A DNA stretch of 64,000 nt from Candidatus Villigracilis adiacens. GTDB taxonomy: Bacteria > Chloroflexota > Anaerolineae > Anaerolineales > Villigracilaceae. Each line of letters starts with the position of its first letter. Positions within the stretch are counted from its first letter, which is position 1. The position numbers were made by a program, and so were the translations under genes. Shown here one piece after another: positions 35,128-43,473 of the stretch. The notes beneath the pieces are model-generated. The model was not told the origin of the DNA, did no database searches, and worked only from the letters and a program-made list of their open reading frames with translations. The stretch covers positions 62,001 to 126,000 of the forward strand of contig JADJBU010000026.1 in assembly GCA_016703605.1 (NCBI GenBank), in the 5' to 3' direction.

Positions 35128-36413
35128 GCGCGGGTTTCCTGATGTTTGAATTTGGATGAGAGTTCTGAAAGCGCGGTCGGCAGGTCGTCGCCGCAGGCAA
35201 TCGGGATGACCGGCACGCGGCGTTCGCGCAGGGCGGTTATCAGTTCCGCCGGGCTTGCCGGTCCGCCGAAGGTTTTTGCGTCCAGCAGGACGACGACCGG
35301 CGAAAGGAATCTTCGCTGGAGTTCGTCCACCGCCTGCAACAGATCGGCGCGCGCGCTGGGCGTAACGAGGATGACGCTCGAGCCTTGGGGAAGCAATGCC
35401 GATTGCGTTGCGACCAGGCCTGCCAGCGAGAGATTTCCATCTGAGTTGACAAAGGCGAGCGTTTCGAGAATTTTCGCCTCCTGTCTTTCGCTGCGTTCCG
35501 CCGGGAGGATGGTCAATGTTTGACCGGCGTTTGCCAGCCCCACCGCCCTTCCCTGGCGGATGAAGTAATGGGCAAGCGAAGCCGCAATGCTGACCGAATA
35601 TTCCAGCGTGGAGGGCGGGAGTTCGATCTTCGGGCGTTTCATTAATAACATGGAATGGAAGGGAACTTCCACTTCTTTTTGCGCGATCTGCTGGTGCGCC
35701 GTCCTTTGAGAGTCGAGATAGATCCAAATCTCGGCTTGCGGGTCCTGCTCGAACTCCTTGACCATCAAGCGCCCGCGGCGCGCGCTGGTCTGCCAGTGGA
35801 TGCGCTTCATCGCGTCGCCGGGGACGTATTCGCGCACGCCGGAAGCGTGGGGCGTAATGTCCGGCGACTTTTTGCGAATGACGGGACCGCCGGTCAACAT
35901 TCCCTGCGGCGAGTGGAAGGAGCGGATATCGTGGATCATCGGGAAGACGATCAGGGTGTCGCCGGGTTTGAATTCCCGGCTGACAGAGAACAATCCAAAC
36001 GGGTCGCCAACGGATACCTGGGTGGGACCCAGTTGAAAACTGCCGCGGCGGGTCAGCCACGTCCGCCCGGTGTAACTGCGATGCTGCCGCCCCATCACAA
36101 GGGTGAAGAGGCGCGAGCCAGCCGCAAAAGGGATGCCGGTCTTATTGACGACTTCGACCCAGGGAATGGGAAGCCTGCCGCGGTTGGTCAGTTTGAAATT
36201 CTCCTCCAGTACATCGCCGACGTTGGCGCGTAATGCGCGCGAACTGCGCTCGAAGGAAATTTTGCGGGCAACCCAGCGGGTCCAGACCCAGGCAAACAAG
36301 GTCAACAGCAGGCTGGAGTAAAGGAAGCGCGAAAAGATCGCCGCTCCGTTGACAAGCGCGCCAACGACACCGGCGAGAAAAATCAAGGCGATGAGGATTC
36401 GCCCTGCCTTCAT
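35094..36413 (-). CDS. DUF58 domain protein
   Basis: 439 residues. Two N-terminal hydrophobic helices (ILIALIFLAGVVGALVNG and FLYSSLLLTLFAWVWTRWV) are followed by a beta-rich segment and the DUF58 core RKKSPDITPHASGVREYVPGDAMKRIHWQTSARRG. A VWA-like stretch (WIYLDSQRT) follows. DUF58 proteins are normally encoded beside MoxR AAA ATPases, as here (three-base gap), and are thought to act with them in envelope or metal-insertion chaperone functions. No direct activity is known. Confidence 0.9.
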   Translation of the reverse strand: MKAGRILIALIFLAGVVGALVNGAAIFSRFLYSSLLLTLFAWVWTRWVARKISFERSSRALRANVGDVLEENFKLTNRGRLPIPWVEVVNKTGIPFAAGSRLFTLVMGRQHRSYTGRTWLTRRGSFQLGPTQVSVGDPFGLFSVSREFKPGDTLIVFPMIHDIRSFHSPQGMLTGGPVIRKKSPDITPHASGVREYVPGDAMKRIHWQTSARRGRLMVKEFEQDPQAEIWIYLDSQRTAHQQIAQKEVEVPFHSMLLMKRPKIELPPSTLEYSVSIAASLAHYFIRQGRAVGLANAGQTLTILPAERSERQEAKILETLAFVNSDGNLSLAGLVATQSALLPQGSSVILVTPSARADLLQAVDELQRRFLSPVVVLLDAKTFGGPASPAELITALRERRVPVIPIACGDDLPTALSELSSKFKHQETRAWQTPVSYSST

Positions 36414-36416
36414 TCT

Positions 36417-37382
36417 TTATTTATCCCTGGCTGACGCTTCGAAACTGCCCCCCGGCACAGGCGTGGAGAGGACGATCTCCTGGACGATGCGGTCTGAACC
36501 CAAATCGCGCAGCCGCGCCGCCGCGCTGACGATGATCCTGTGCGCGAGGACGGGCACAGCCAGGGCTTTGACATCGTCCGGCAGGACGTGATCGCGCCCG
36601 TGCAATGCGGCGCGGGCTTGCGCGGCGCGGGAGAGGGATAGACTTCCGCGCGGGCTGGCGCCGAGGTAGACGTCCTGACTCTGGCGGGTGCGGGTGCTGA
36701 GTTCGACGATGTAACGCTTGACCGCATTGGAGAGATACACCCTGCGGATCGCCTCGTTCATCTGCATGACGTCGCCGCCGGTTGCGACCGGCTTCAACGC
36801 CTCGAGCGGATGCTGGACCTGCTGGTCTTCCATGACGCGAATCTCATCGTTGATGCTGGGATAGCCCAACCGCATCCGTAAGAGGAACCGGTCCAACTGC
36901 GCTTCGGGGAGCGGAAACGTCCCTTCGTATTCGATGGGATTCTGGGTGGCCAGGACGATATAGGGTTTGGGCATGGGATGGGTCGCGCCATCCACAGTCA
37001 CCTGTCTTTCCTCCATGGCTTCGAGCAATGCCGCCTGTGTCTTCGGCGTGGCACGGTTGATCTCGTCCGCGAGAATCACCTGCCCGATGATGGGACCCGG
37101 GCGGAATTCGAATTCGTTTTTTTGCTGGTTATAAATGGAAACCCCGGTTACGTCGCTGGGGAGCATATCGGGCGTGAACTGGATGCGGTTGAAGACGCAA
37201 TCCAAAGACTTTGCCAGGCTGCGCGCCAGCACGGTCTTGCCGACGCCCGGCACATCCTCGATCAGGATGTGCCCCTGGCATAACAGCCCGATCACCACCA
37301 ATTCGAGCGCCTGCCGTTTGCCGACGATCACTTTCTCGAGACTGTCAATGATCCGTTCGCCGAACTCTTTTACATCCGCCAT
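36417..37382 (-). CDS. MoxR-family AAA+ ATPase
   Basis: 321 residues from the ATG at 37380-37382, with AAGGAAT upstream. Walker A is EDVPGVGKTVLARSLA, Walker B is VILADEINRATPKTQAALLEAMEE, and sensor 1 lies in IVLATQNPIEYEGTFPLPEAQLDRF. ASPRGSLSLSRAAQARAAL near the C-terminus is the standard MoxR lid. It is predicted to be a chaperone ATPase working with the DUF58 protein downstream. Gene order MoxR-DUF58 is conserved across bacteria; the MBL hydrolase is an extra operon member here. Confidence 0.93.
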   Translation of the reverse strand: MADVKEFGERIIDSLEKVIVGKRQALELVVIGLLCQGHILIEDVPGVGKTVLARSLAKSLDCVFNRIQFTPDMLPSDVTGVSIYNQQKNEFEFRPGPIIGQVILADEINRATPKTQAALLEAMEERQVTVDGATHPMPKPYIVLATQNPIEYEGTFPLPEAQLDRFLLRMRLGYPSINDEIRVMEDQQVQHPLEALKPVATGGDVMQMNEAIRRVYLSNAVKRYIVELSTRTRQSQDVYLGASPRGSLSLSRAAQARAALHGRDHVLPDDVKALAVPVLAHRIIVSAAARLRDLGSDRIVQEIVLSTPVPGGSFEASARDK

Positions 37383-37445
37383 GATAAGGATTCCTTTCGA
37401 TGAAAGATGGCGGGATTCTATCACGCGCCGCGAAGCGCCGATCAT

Positions 37446-37482
37446 GAAAAAATCCCGTTCCAATACTCTGGAACGGGATTTT
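37446..37482 (-). terminator. Rho-independent terminator of hppA
   Basis: AATCCCGTTCCA (37451-37462) pairs perfectly with TGGAACGGGATT (37469-37480). On the minus strand the stem runs into a U-rich tail (plus A run from 37447). It lies 12 bases after the hppA stop. Confidence 0.85.
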
Positions 37483-37493
37483 CATTTCGATTT

Positions 37494-39941
37494 CTACTTC
37501 TTTTTGGTGGTCTTTTTCTTTGCGGAGGCGGTCCTTGCAGGGGATGACTTCGCAGCGCCAGCCACATCCGCGCTCATGGATGGGGCGGGAGCCTTGGAGC
37601 GCATCACTGCCCAGGCGAGGAGACCGATCAGGGCGATGGCAACAGCCCAAACAACGAAGAGAGCCGTGCCCGTCACGCCCTGGTACTGGACCACGATCGG
37701 GGCGATAATGACAGCCACGAGGTTGACGACTTTGATCATCGGGTTGAGGGCGGGTCCTGCCGTATCCTTGAAGGGATCGCCGACGGTGTCGCCCACCACG
37801 CCAGCCTTGTGACGTTCGGAGCCTTTGCCGAGGTTCTTGGCGGGGTCTTTGGGTTCGTCTTCGATGAGTTTTTTGGCGTTATCCCACGCGCCGCCGGAGT
37901 TGTTGAGGAAGACCGCCAGCAACTGACCGGAGACGATGATGCCGGCCAAAAAGCCGCCGAGGGCTTCCACGCCGAGGGTCAGTCCAACCACGATCGGGGT
38001 GACGATACCCAGCAGGGCGAGGGAGACCAATTCCTTCTGGGCGGCAGTGGTGGAGATGCTGACCGCCTGGGCGTAATCGGGTTTGACCTTGCCGTCCAAC
38101 ACGCCCAGTTTGAACTGGCGGCGGACTTCCAACACGATGAGGGAAGCGGCGCGGGTTACAGCCTGAATGGCGAAGGAAGAGAACAGCCACGGCAGGGCGC
38201 CGCCGATGAGCATACCAACGAAGATCTGCGGAACATCCACCCGGATGCCGACTTCGGTGATGAATTTCGCAAACGGGGCAGCCTTCCCGAGCGCCTCCGC
38301 CGCAAGGTTGGCGGCAAGCTGGGCGCGTTCCACATCCACAAGGAAGGAGCCGAACAGGGAGACGGCTGCGATCACTGCGGAACCGATGGCGACACCCTTG
38401 GTGATGGCCTTGGTCGTGTTGCCGACTGCGTCGAGGTCTGCCATGATCTGCTGCGCGTCTTTCGTCGCCTTGTCTGTCTTGCCAGACCAGGACATTTCGC
38501 CGATGCCGTTGGCATTATCCGCAATGGGGCCGAACGAGTCCATCGCCACATTGTTGCCGGTCAGGGTCAACATGCCGATACCGGTCATTGCCACGCCGTA
38601 GAGAATGAAGGTGGCTCTGAGAGTGCCGTCCGTTCCGGGGATGGTGCCGAAAATAAAGATGGAGGCGATGATGGTCATGGCGATGACCAACACCGACCAG
38701 ACGGAGGATTCGAAGCCGACGGTGATGCCGTTCAGGATCAAGGTCGCGGGTCCCGTATCCGCCGATTTTTTGATGTCGTTGACGGGCGCGGCATGTGTGC
38801 CGGTGAAGTATTCGGTCAACCGGTCGATGAGGATGGCAAGCAGAACGCCGACAGCCACCGCGGCAGGCATACGCCACCAACCGCCCCACTGATTCATTTC
38901 AGCGGTGTTCAGGTAGAAGTACCCGGCCGCTGCGAACATCACCACAGACACGATGGCGGAGGTGATGAAGCCGCTGAAGATCGCCTTCATGGCGTCGTCG
39001 CTCTTGCCGGTTTCGCCGCCCTTCACAAAATAGGTGCCGATGATGGAGGAAAGCACGCCGATACCGCGAACCATGAGCGGGAAGACGATCCACTCGAGGC
39101 GGCCCGTGGCATGCCAGAGTGCCAGGCCGAGGATCAAGCCGGAGACGATGGTCACTTCGTACGATTCGAAGATGTCCGCCGCCATACCGGCGCAGTCGCC
39201 GACGTTGTCGCCGACGAGATCGGCGATCACAGCCGGGTTGCGCGGGTCATCTTCGGGGATGCCCGCCTCGACCTTGCCGACCAGGTCCGCGCCGACATCG
39301 GCAGCCTTGGTGAAGATACCGCCGCCCACGCGCATGAACAACGCCAGAAGCGTGCCGCCAAAGCCGAAGCCGAGCAGGGCGTCAGGCGCGGCAATGCCGA
39401 GGATGATGAAGATGATCGTGCCGCCGAGCAAACCGAGACCGTCGGTAAGCATACCGGTGATGGTGCCGGCGCGATAGGCAATGCGAAGCGCGTCGCCGAA
39501 CGACTTTTTGGAAGCCGCCGCCACGCGCACATTCCCTTCGATCGCCATGCGCATCCCGATCTGACCGACCGTCAACGAAAAGCCCGCGCCCATGATGAAC
39601 GCAATGGCGCGCGCAATGCCAATGATGAGTTTGATCCGGTTCTCGTCCATTCCTTCGAAGCGTTCCAACGCCTCCGGCGAAGGCGGAACCACATAAACGG
39701 AAAGGAACAATGCAAAGGTCAGGATCAGGATCAAAGGAATGATCGAGCGCAACTGCTTCTGCAAATACGCATTGGCGCCGTCCTTGATCGCGCCCCAGAC
39801 CTCCTGCATTTTTTCGGTCCCCTTATCCTCACCGAGGATCTGCGAGCGTAAAAAAATCGCGTATCCGAGCCCGAGCCATGCAACGGCAAAGACAGCCCAA
39901 ATCGCGATCTGTTCAAAATTGGTCAATCCCATTGTGAACAT
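37494..39941 (-). CDS. hppA: Membrane-bound H+-translocating pyrophosphatase, K+-independent type
   Basis: 815 residues with about 16 TM helices. Pyrophosphate-binding motifs are DVGADLVGKVEAGIPEDDPRNPA, DNVGDCAGMAADIFESYEV and the late DTVGDPFKDTAGPALNPMIK. GNTTKAITKG places Lys at 511 and Thr at 514, the signature of K+-independent enzymes; K+-dependent ones have Ala there. It couples PPi hydrolysis to proton export. The C-terminus has an extra Lys/Ala-rich tail of about 35 residues. GTAGGAGGAG precedes the first of two close ATGs. The leader contains a terminator-like hairpin. Confidence 0.95.
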   Translation of the reverse strand: MFTMGLTNFEQIAIWAVFAVAWLGLGYAIFLRSQILGEDKGTEKMQEVWGAIKDGANAYLQKQLRSIIPLILILTFALFLSVYVVPPSPEALERFEGMDENRIKLIIGIARAIAFIMGAGFSLTVGQIGMRMAIEGNVRVAAASKKSFGDALRIAYRAGTITGMLTDGLGLLGGTIIFIILGIAAPDALLGFGFGGTLLALFMRVGGGIFTKAADVGADLVGKVEAGIPEDDPRNPAVIADLVGDNVGDCAGMAADIFESYEVTIVSGLILGLALWHATGRLEWIVFPLMVRGIGVLSSIIGTYFVKGGETGKSDDAMKAIFSGFITSAIVSVVMFAAAGYFYLNTAEMNQWGGWWRMPAAVAVGVLLAILIDRLTEYFTGTHAAPVNDIKKSADTGPATLILNGITVGFESSVWSVLVIAMTIIASIFIFGTIPGTDGTLRATFILYGVAMTGIGMLTLTGNNVAMDSFGPIADNANGIGEMSWSGKTDKATKDAQQIMADLDAVGNTTKAITKGVAIGSAVIAAVSLFGSFLVDVERAQLAANLAAEALGKAAPFAKFITEVGIRVDVPQIFVGMLIGGALPWLFSSFAIQAVTRAASLIVLEVRRQFKLGVLDGKVKPDYAQAVSISTTAAQKELVSLALLGIVTPIVVGLTLGVEALGGFLAGIIVSGQLLAVFLNNSGGAWDNAKKLIEDEPKDPAKNLGKGSERHKAGVVGDTVGDPFKDTAGPALNPMIKVVNLVAVIIAPIVVQYQGVTGTALFVVWAVAIALIGLLAWAVMRSKAPAPSMSADVAGAAKSSPARTASAKKKTTKKK

Positions 39942-39967
39942 GAAAGGATACTCCTCCTACAGAGATG

Positions 39968-39991
39968 AAAAAAATAAAGGCTTTCGCCTTT
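39968..39991 (-). terminator. Terminator-like hairpin in the hppA leader
   Basis: On the minus strand AAAGGC, tetraloop GAAA, GCCTTT, then A and a run of seven Ts, ending 27 bases before the hppA start. The genes upstream diverge, so this hairpin is in hppA's own leader. The rest of the 345-bp gap (39942-40286) holds the two divergent promoters; no other gene is seen. Confidence 0.5.
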
Positions 39992-40286
39992 TAAGCAGGG
40001 GGATTTTACAGGCGGGAGGGGTTTATGTCAAGAAAACAGGTTCGAACCCGAATGAAAGCGGAAATTTAATTTCTTGAAATCGCGATAAGCCATTTCTTCA
40101 CCGCCAACAGCCCGTCATACCTTCACCCTTGTCCCTTCTTATACTATACTTCGACGAGTGAATAAACTTTATCGGTAATAAGCAGGCGACTCGCTTCGGA
40201 TGATTTTCAACTTGATTATTTGCGCGAAAAGCGACTGTCACCCTAATTCCGATAATGTTCAACAGAATTGGAGCGCACGATCATTG

Positions 40287-41411
40287 ATGCCATTAGATGG
40301 AAAACCCATTCGCCGCTCGAAACGCCCATGGAAGGTGGCGGTGATCGCCAACATCAAGGATGAAGAGCATCCCAAACCGGAGGGGGTTCCGCCGGATGCT
40401 TTTGCAGACTTCGATCATATCGAAACCGTCGACGCGCTTCGAGCCGCCATCGAAACAGACAGCCATACCACGGTCTTCATCGAAGCCGACAGGGAACTCC
40501 CCTACAACCTGCGCAGGGTCAAACCTGATATTTGTTTCAACATCGCGGAAGGGCTTGGGGGCGACGCGCGCGAAGCGCAAGTGCCAGCCCTGCTCGAACT
40601 GCTTGCCATTCCGTATACCGGGTCGCGCGTCCTTGCCAACGGCATTTCCCTCGATAAAACATTGACCAAACGCATCTGGCGCGACCGGCGCCTGCCTGTG
40701 GCTCCCTTTCAGGAATTCACCTTCGGCGATGAACCCCTGCGCCCCGAATTGAAATTTCCGCTCTTCGTCAAACCGGCGCGCGAAGGGACGGGCATGGGCG
40801 TGGACATGAAAGCCATCGTCAAGGATGAAGCGGAATTGCGCGAACGGGCGCAATACATCATTGGCGTTTATCAACAGCCTGCCCTGGTGGAAAACTTCCT
40901 GCCGGGGCGCGAGTTCACAGTGGGCATACTGGGACGCGCCGACGCAAAGCAATATGGGCGGCATCCGGAATGGTACGAAAAAGACGGCTTCCACCGCTTC
41001 CCCATCCTCGAATTGGATACGGGGAACAGCGAAGGTCCGTGGGTTTACACGAATGAAGCCAAATCGAAAGATGTCGGTCCGGAAGGCAATCCCGGCTTTT
41101 TCTGCCCGGCAAAGATCGACCCCGAACTCGAAAAGAAGCTTAAGCATCTCGCTTATCGCGCCCACAATATTCTCAACGTATTGGATGTTTCCCGGACGGA
41201 TATCCGGCTGGACGAAGAGGGCAATCCGCGCCTGATCGAGATCAACACCCTGCCCGGGCTGACTCCCAACTACAGCGATCTCTGCCTGCAAGCCGCCGCC
41301 GAAGGGATCGGTCACACAGACCTGGCGCTGGAAATTCTCTACCTCGGCGCGGGGCGCTGGGGGATGCTCGAACCGCGTGAACTGGAAGAAACAAAAAAGA
41401 ACGGCAAATAA
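40287..41411 (+). CDS. ATP-grasp ligase of the D-alanine-D-alanine ligase family
   Basis: 374 residues from the ATG at 40287; the frame also contains an ATG at 40200, whose 29 extra residues look non-conserved. The ATP-grasp core includes LLELLAIPYTGSRVLANGISLDKTLTK, FPLFVKPAREGTGMGVDMKAIV, VENFLPGREFTVGILG and the metal/ligand-binding RTDIRLDEEGNPRLIEINTLPGLTPN, which closely follows Ddl. It probably joins two amino acids. The N-terminal domain is unlike standard DdlA/B and the neighbours are not murein genes, so the true substrate may differ from D-Ala. A bidirectional terminator follows. Confidence 0.85.
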   Translation: MPLDGKPIRRSKRPWKVAVIANIKDEEHPKPEGVPPDAFADFDHIETVDALRAAIETDSHTTVFIEADRELPYNLRRVKPDICFNIAEGLGGDAREAQVPALLELLAIPYTGSRVLANGISLDKTLTKRIWRDRRLPVAPFQEFTFGDEPLRPELKFPLFVKPAREGTGMGVDMKAIVKDEAELRERAQYIIGVYQQPALVENFLPGREFTVGILGRADAKQYGRHPEWYEKDGFHRFPILELDTGNSEGPWVYTNEAKSKDVGPEGNPGFFCPAKIDPELEKKLKHLAYRAHNILNVLDVSRTDIRLDEEGNPRLIEINTLPGLTPNYSDLCLQAAAEGIGHTDLALEILYLGAGRWGMLEPRELEETKKNGK

Positions 41412-41446
41412 AAAAAGACCGCGAGCCACATCGCTCGCGGTCTTTT
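41411..41446. terminator. Bidirectional terminator between convergent genes
   Basis: GACCGCGAGC (41417-41426), loop CACATC, perfect complement (41433-41442), flanked by an A run on the left and TTTT on the right. It can end both the ATP-grasp gene and the cytochrome gene. Confidence 0.85.
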
Positions 41447-41454
41447 GTACTCAA

Positions 41455-42834
41455 TTAATCATCATCTCCGCCGCCCTCATGCTCGCGCCCATCAAGATGA
41501 CATTCCATACAGTTCTGGAAATCCGTGATGCCTTCCTCGCGATGCTCCGAAGCAATATTCGCTTCGTTATGCTCGTGACAACCGTAGCAGGTATAGGTCG
41601 TAAGGTTGTCAGGGTGACAGGTTTGGCAGTTGCCATTTCCATCTCCATGCCCAAGCGGAAAAGTATGGACGCCATTGTAGGAGGCAGGTTCCCAGGCACG
41701 CGTGGAATGGCAGGCAGCACAGTCTGCACCGAATTGACCGGCGTGTTCCTGCGGCTCAGCATGACAGTCTACACACGCATTCACTGCCGCGATGCGATCA
41801 TGGTCAAAGGCGGCATCTTCCCAACCGGATGGATTGTGGCAGGCTTCGCATTGTGTTCCGTACCTGCCGTTATGATCGTCGTCAACGCTGTGGCAGGAAT
41901 AACAATCCCTCGTGGTGTCTTTGAAAATACCATCTACATGGCATTCTTCACAGGCAGCTTCAGCGTGTTTTCCTTCCAACCTAAAAGCGGAGAGATTATG
42001 GTCAAAATCCGCATCCTCCCAAGAGCCGGGGTTGTGACAGGACTCGCAATCCGTCCCATACCCGCCATTGTGCTGATCGTTCCGCGCATGACAGGAATAA
42101 CAATCTTGCGGTGCAGACTGAAGGTCGGCTATCGAACCCGCATTGAGATGGCATTTGGTACAGGGGATGCCCTCCGCATGTCTGCCTTCGAGTTTGAAGG
42201 GATAGGCATTATGGTCGAAATCTTCAAAACGGTCCACACCGTCGTGGCAAGCCAAACACTCCCTGCCAAACGAAAGAACATGAGTCTGGGTGAAGGCAAC
42301 ATCCATGTCGCTGTGACAGGACCGGCACGAGTCTGAGGCGAAAGCCGTCAAGTCTTCCCCATGACACGAATCGCAGGCGATCGGTTCGCCGGATTCCATC
42401 CGGGTGTGTTCGTCGAGCGTGAAGCCGAATGTGTCGTGGGGGAAGGTGTTTTCACCGAGGTCGGTCAGGGACGCGGTTTGCCCGCGATGTTCCTTGTGGC
42501 AGTCGCGGCAGGCAAGGTTGGGGGATTTTTGAAGGACGGAACCGTGAAGCCGGGCAACATCGCGCATTTGATCGGCAATATTCGTATGACATTCCAGGCA
42601 GCGATCCGCCATTGCGGCTTGTTCCCACGGCGCAGCATGACAGGCTTTGCATTCCTGGATTTGGGCATGAGAATCCACGCCGCCGATGGTTTCGCCAGGT
42701 TGGGCGTTCAACGCGCCGGAACTGAACATTTGCCCCCCGCTGGCAAACGCCGCGCCGGCAAGAAAAAACATTGTAAGGATTGCGGCGATAAAACCTGAAC
42801 CTGTCAGGCAGCCAAGACGGCTGTTTCTATTCAT
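41455..42834 (-). CDS. Exported multiheme c-type cytochrome with 17 CXXCH sites
   Basis: 459 residues with a signal peptide (hydrophobic stretch ending AAFASGG). I count 17 CXXCH heme-attachment motifs, from CKACH near residue 62 to CMECH near the C-terminus, about one per 25 residues. Central units repeat a pattern: DCYSCH... GYGTDCESCHNPGSWEDADFDH and a close copy GRYGTQCEACHNPSGWEDAAFDH, showing internal duplication. Spacer histidines could serve as distal ligands. It should be periplasmic or extracellular and store or conduct electrons. It is the distal gene of an electron-transfer operon with a membrane protein, FAD oxidoreductase and ferredoxin. Confidence 0.93.
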   Translation of the reverse strand: MNRNSRLGCLTGSGFIAAILTMFFLAGAAFASGGQMFSSGALNAQPGETIGGVDSHAQIQECKACHAAPWEQAAMADRCLECHTNIADQMRDVARLHGSVLQKSPNLACRDCHKEHRGQTASLTDLGENTFPHDTFGFTLDEHTRMESGEPIACDSCHGEDLTAFASDSCRSCHSDMDVAFTQTHVLSFGRECLACHDGVDRFEDFDHNAYPFKLEGRHAEGIPCTKCHLNAGSIADLQSAPQDCYSCHARNDQHNGGYGTDCESCHNPGSWEDADFDHNLSAFRLEGKHAEAACEECHVDGIFKDTTRDCYSCHSVDDDHNGRYGTQCEACHNPSGWEDAAFDHDRIAAVNACVDCHAEPQEHAGQFGADCAACHSTRAWEPASYNGVHTFPLGHGDGNGNCQTCHPDNLTTYTCYGCHEHNEANIASEHREEGITDFQNCMECHLDGREHEGGGDDD

Positions 42835-42842
42835 GTTTCCTC

Positions 42843-43397
42843 CTATTTTAGAAACGTGGCGTAATACAACGCCCCGCCCAAATGGGCAAACGCGGATATA
42901 AACAACGCAACGCCGATGGGAATATGTACGGCGTGCCAGAGCGACATTATCTGCCGCGCCCGGTTAAGCGCTTCCTGCGAGAGTGTGCCTTCGATCTCAA
43001 GACCGTCGAGAGTGCGCGGAATGCGGGTGAAGACGTAACGACCGACGAAGCCGCTAAGGACGATGATGATTGTAAGCAGGCTTGTCGCGCCGGCAAGCCC
43101 GTTGAACTTCCATGAGGTATGCAACAGGACCATGAACGGACCGACCAAACCCATGTAGATGTGAAATTTCAACCAGGTGGACATGCGCCCGAGCGCTGTG
43201 CCGCGGCTTCGTTTGCGCAAACTGTACAGGGTTTCGGTCATCAACATCAGGACAAAGCCAATGATCCCCAAGGTATGCCCGAACAACTCGCCGGCGGCGG
43301 GAATTTCGCGCGTCCAGAAGGCGAACAGCCCGTACCCGGCGGCGATCAAGGTACAGGTGACCAATGCAAGCCAAAGTTCGAGATTTCCACGTAACAT
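42843..43397 (-). CDS. Four-helix membrane protein, probable cytochrome b-type anchor
   Basis: 184 residues, four to five TM helices. Paired histidines fall in hydrophobic segments: HIYMGLVGPFMVLLHTSW and LWHAVHIPIGVALFISAFAH, plus an early FGHTLGII. This His spacing suits heme b coordination, and the protein resembles ferric-reductase-like/DUF4405-type membrane subunits. Placed eight bases before the multiheme cytochrome gene, it probably passes electrons across the membrane to it. Assignment is by topology and context. Confidence 0.7.
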   Translation of the reverse strand: MLRGNLELWLALVTCTLIAAGYGLFAFWTREIPAAGELFGHTLGIIGFVLMLMTETLYSLRKRSRGTALGRMSTWLKFHIYMGLVGPFMVLLHTSWKFNGLAGATSLLTIIIVLSGFVGRYVFTRIPRTLDGLEIEGTLSQEALNRARQIMSLWHAVHIPIGVALFISAFAHLGGALYYATFLK

Positions 43398-43473
43398 TGA
43401 TGCCCTCCCAAGGCAGTTGATTTACACAATATTTCTGTGAGTGTCCAATGTCGTGGGCTTAGGAGCCCACAGA

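Noticed and set aside
34225..36060. A 611-codon version of the MBL hydrolase
   Set aside because: The first ~311 residues are translated from within the DUF58 gene in another frame and are Arg/Pro-rich noise; the family starts at 35127.
37809..39851. A 680-codon open frame antisense to hppA
   Set aside because: Its translation is charged low-complexity sequence (many H, D, G, R, E) produced by the codon bias of hppA on the other strand; no family motif and no ribosome-binding site.
41377..42336. A 319-codon open frame antisense to the multiheme cytochrome
   Set aside because: The opposite strand has 17 regular CXXCH motifs and a signal peptide, so this frame is a shadow.
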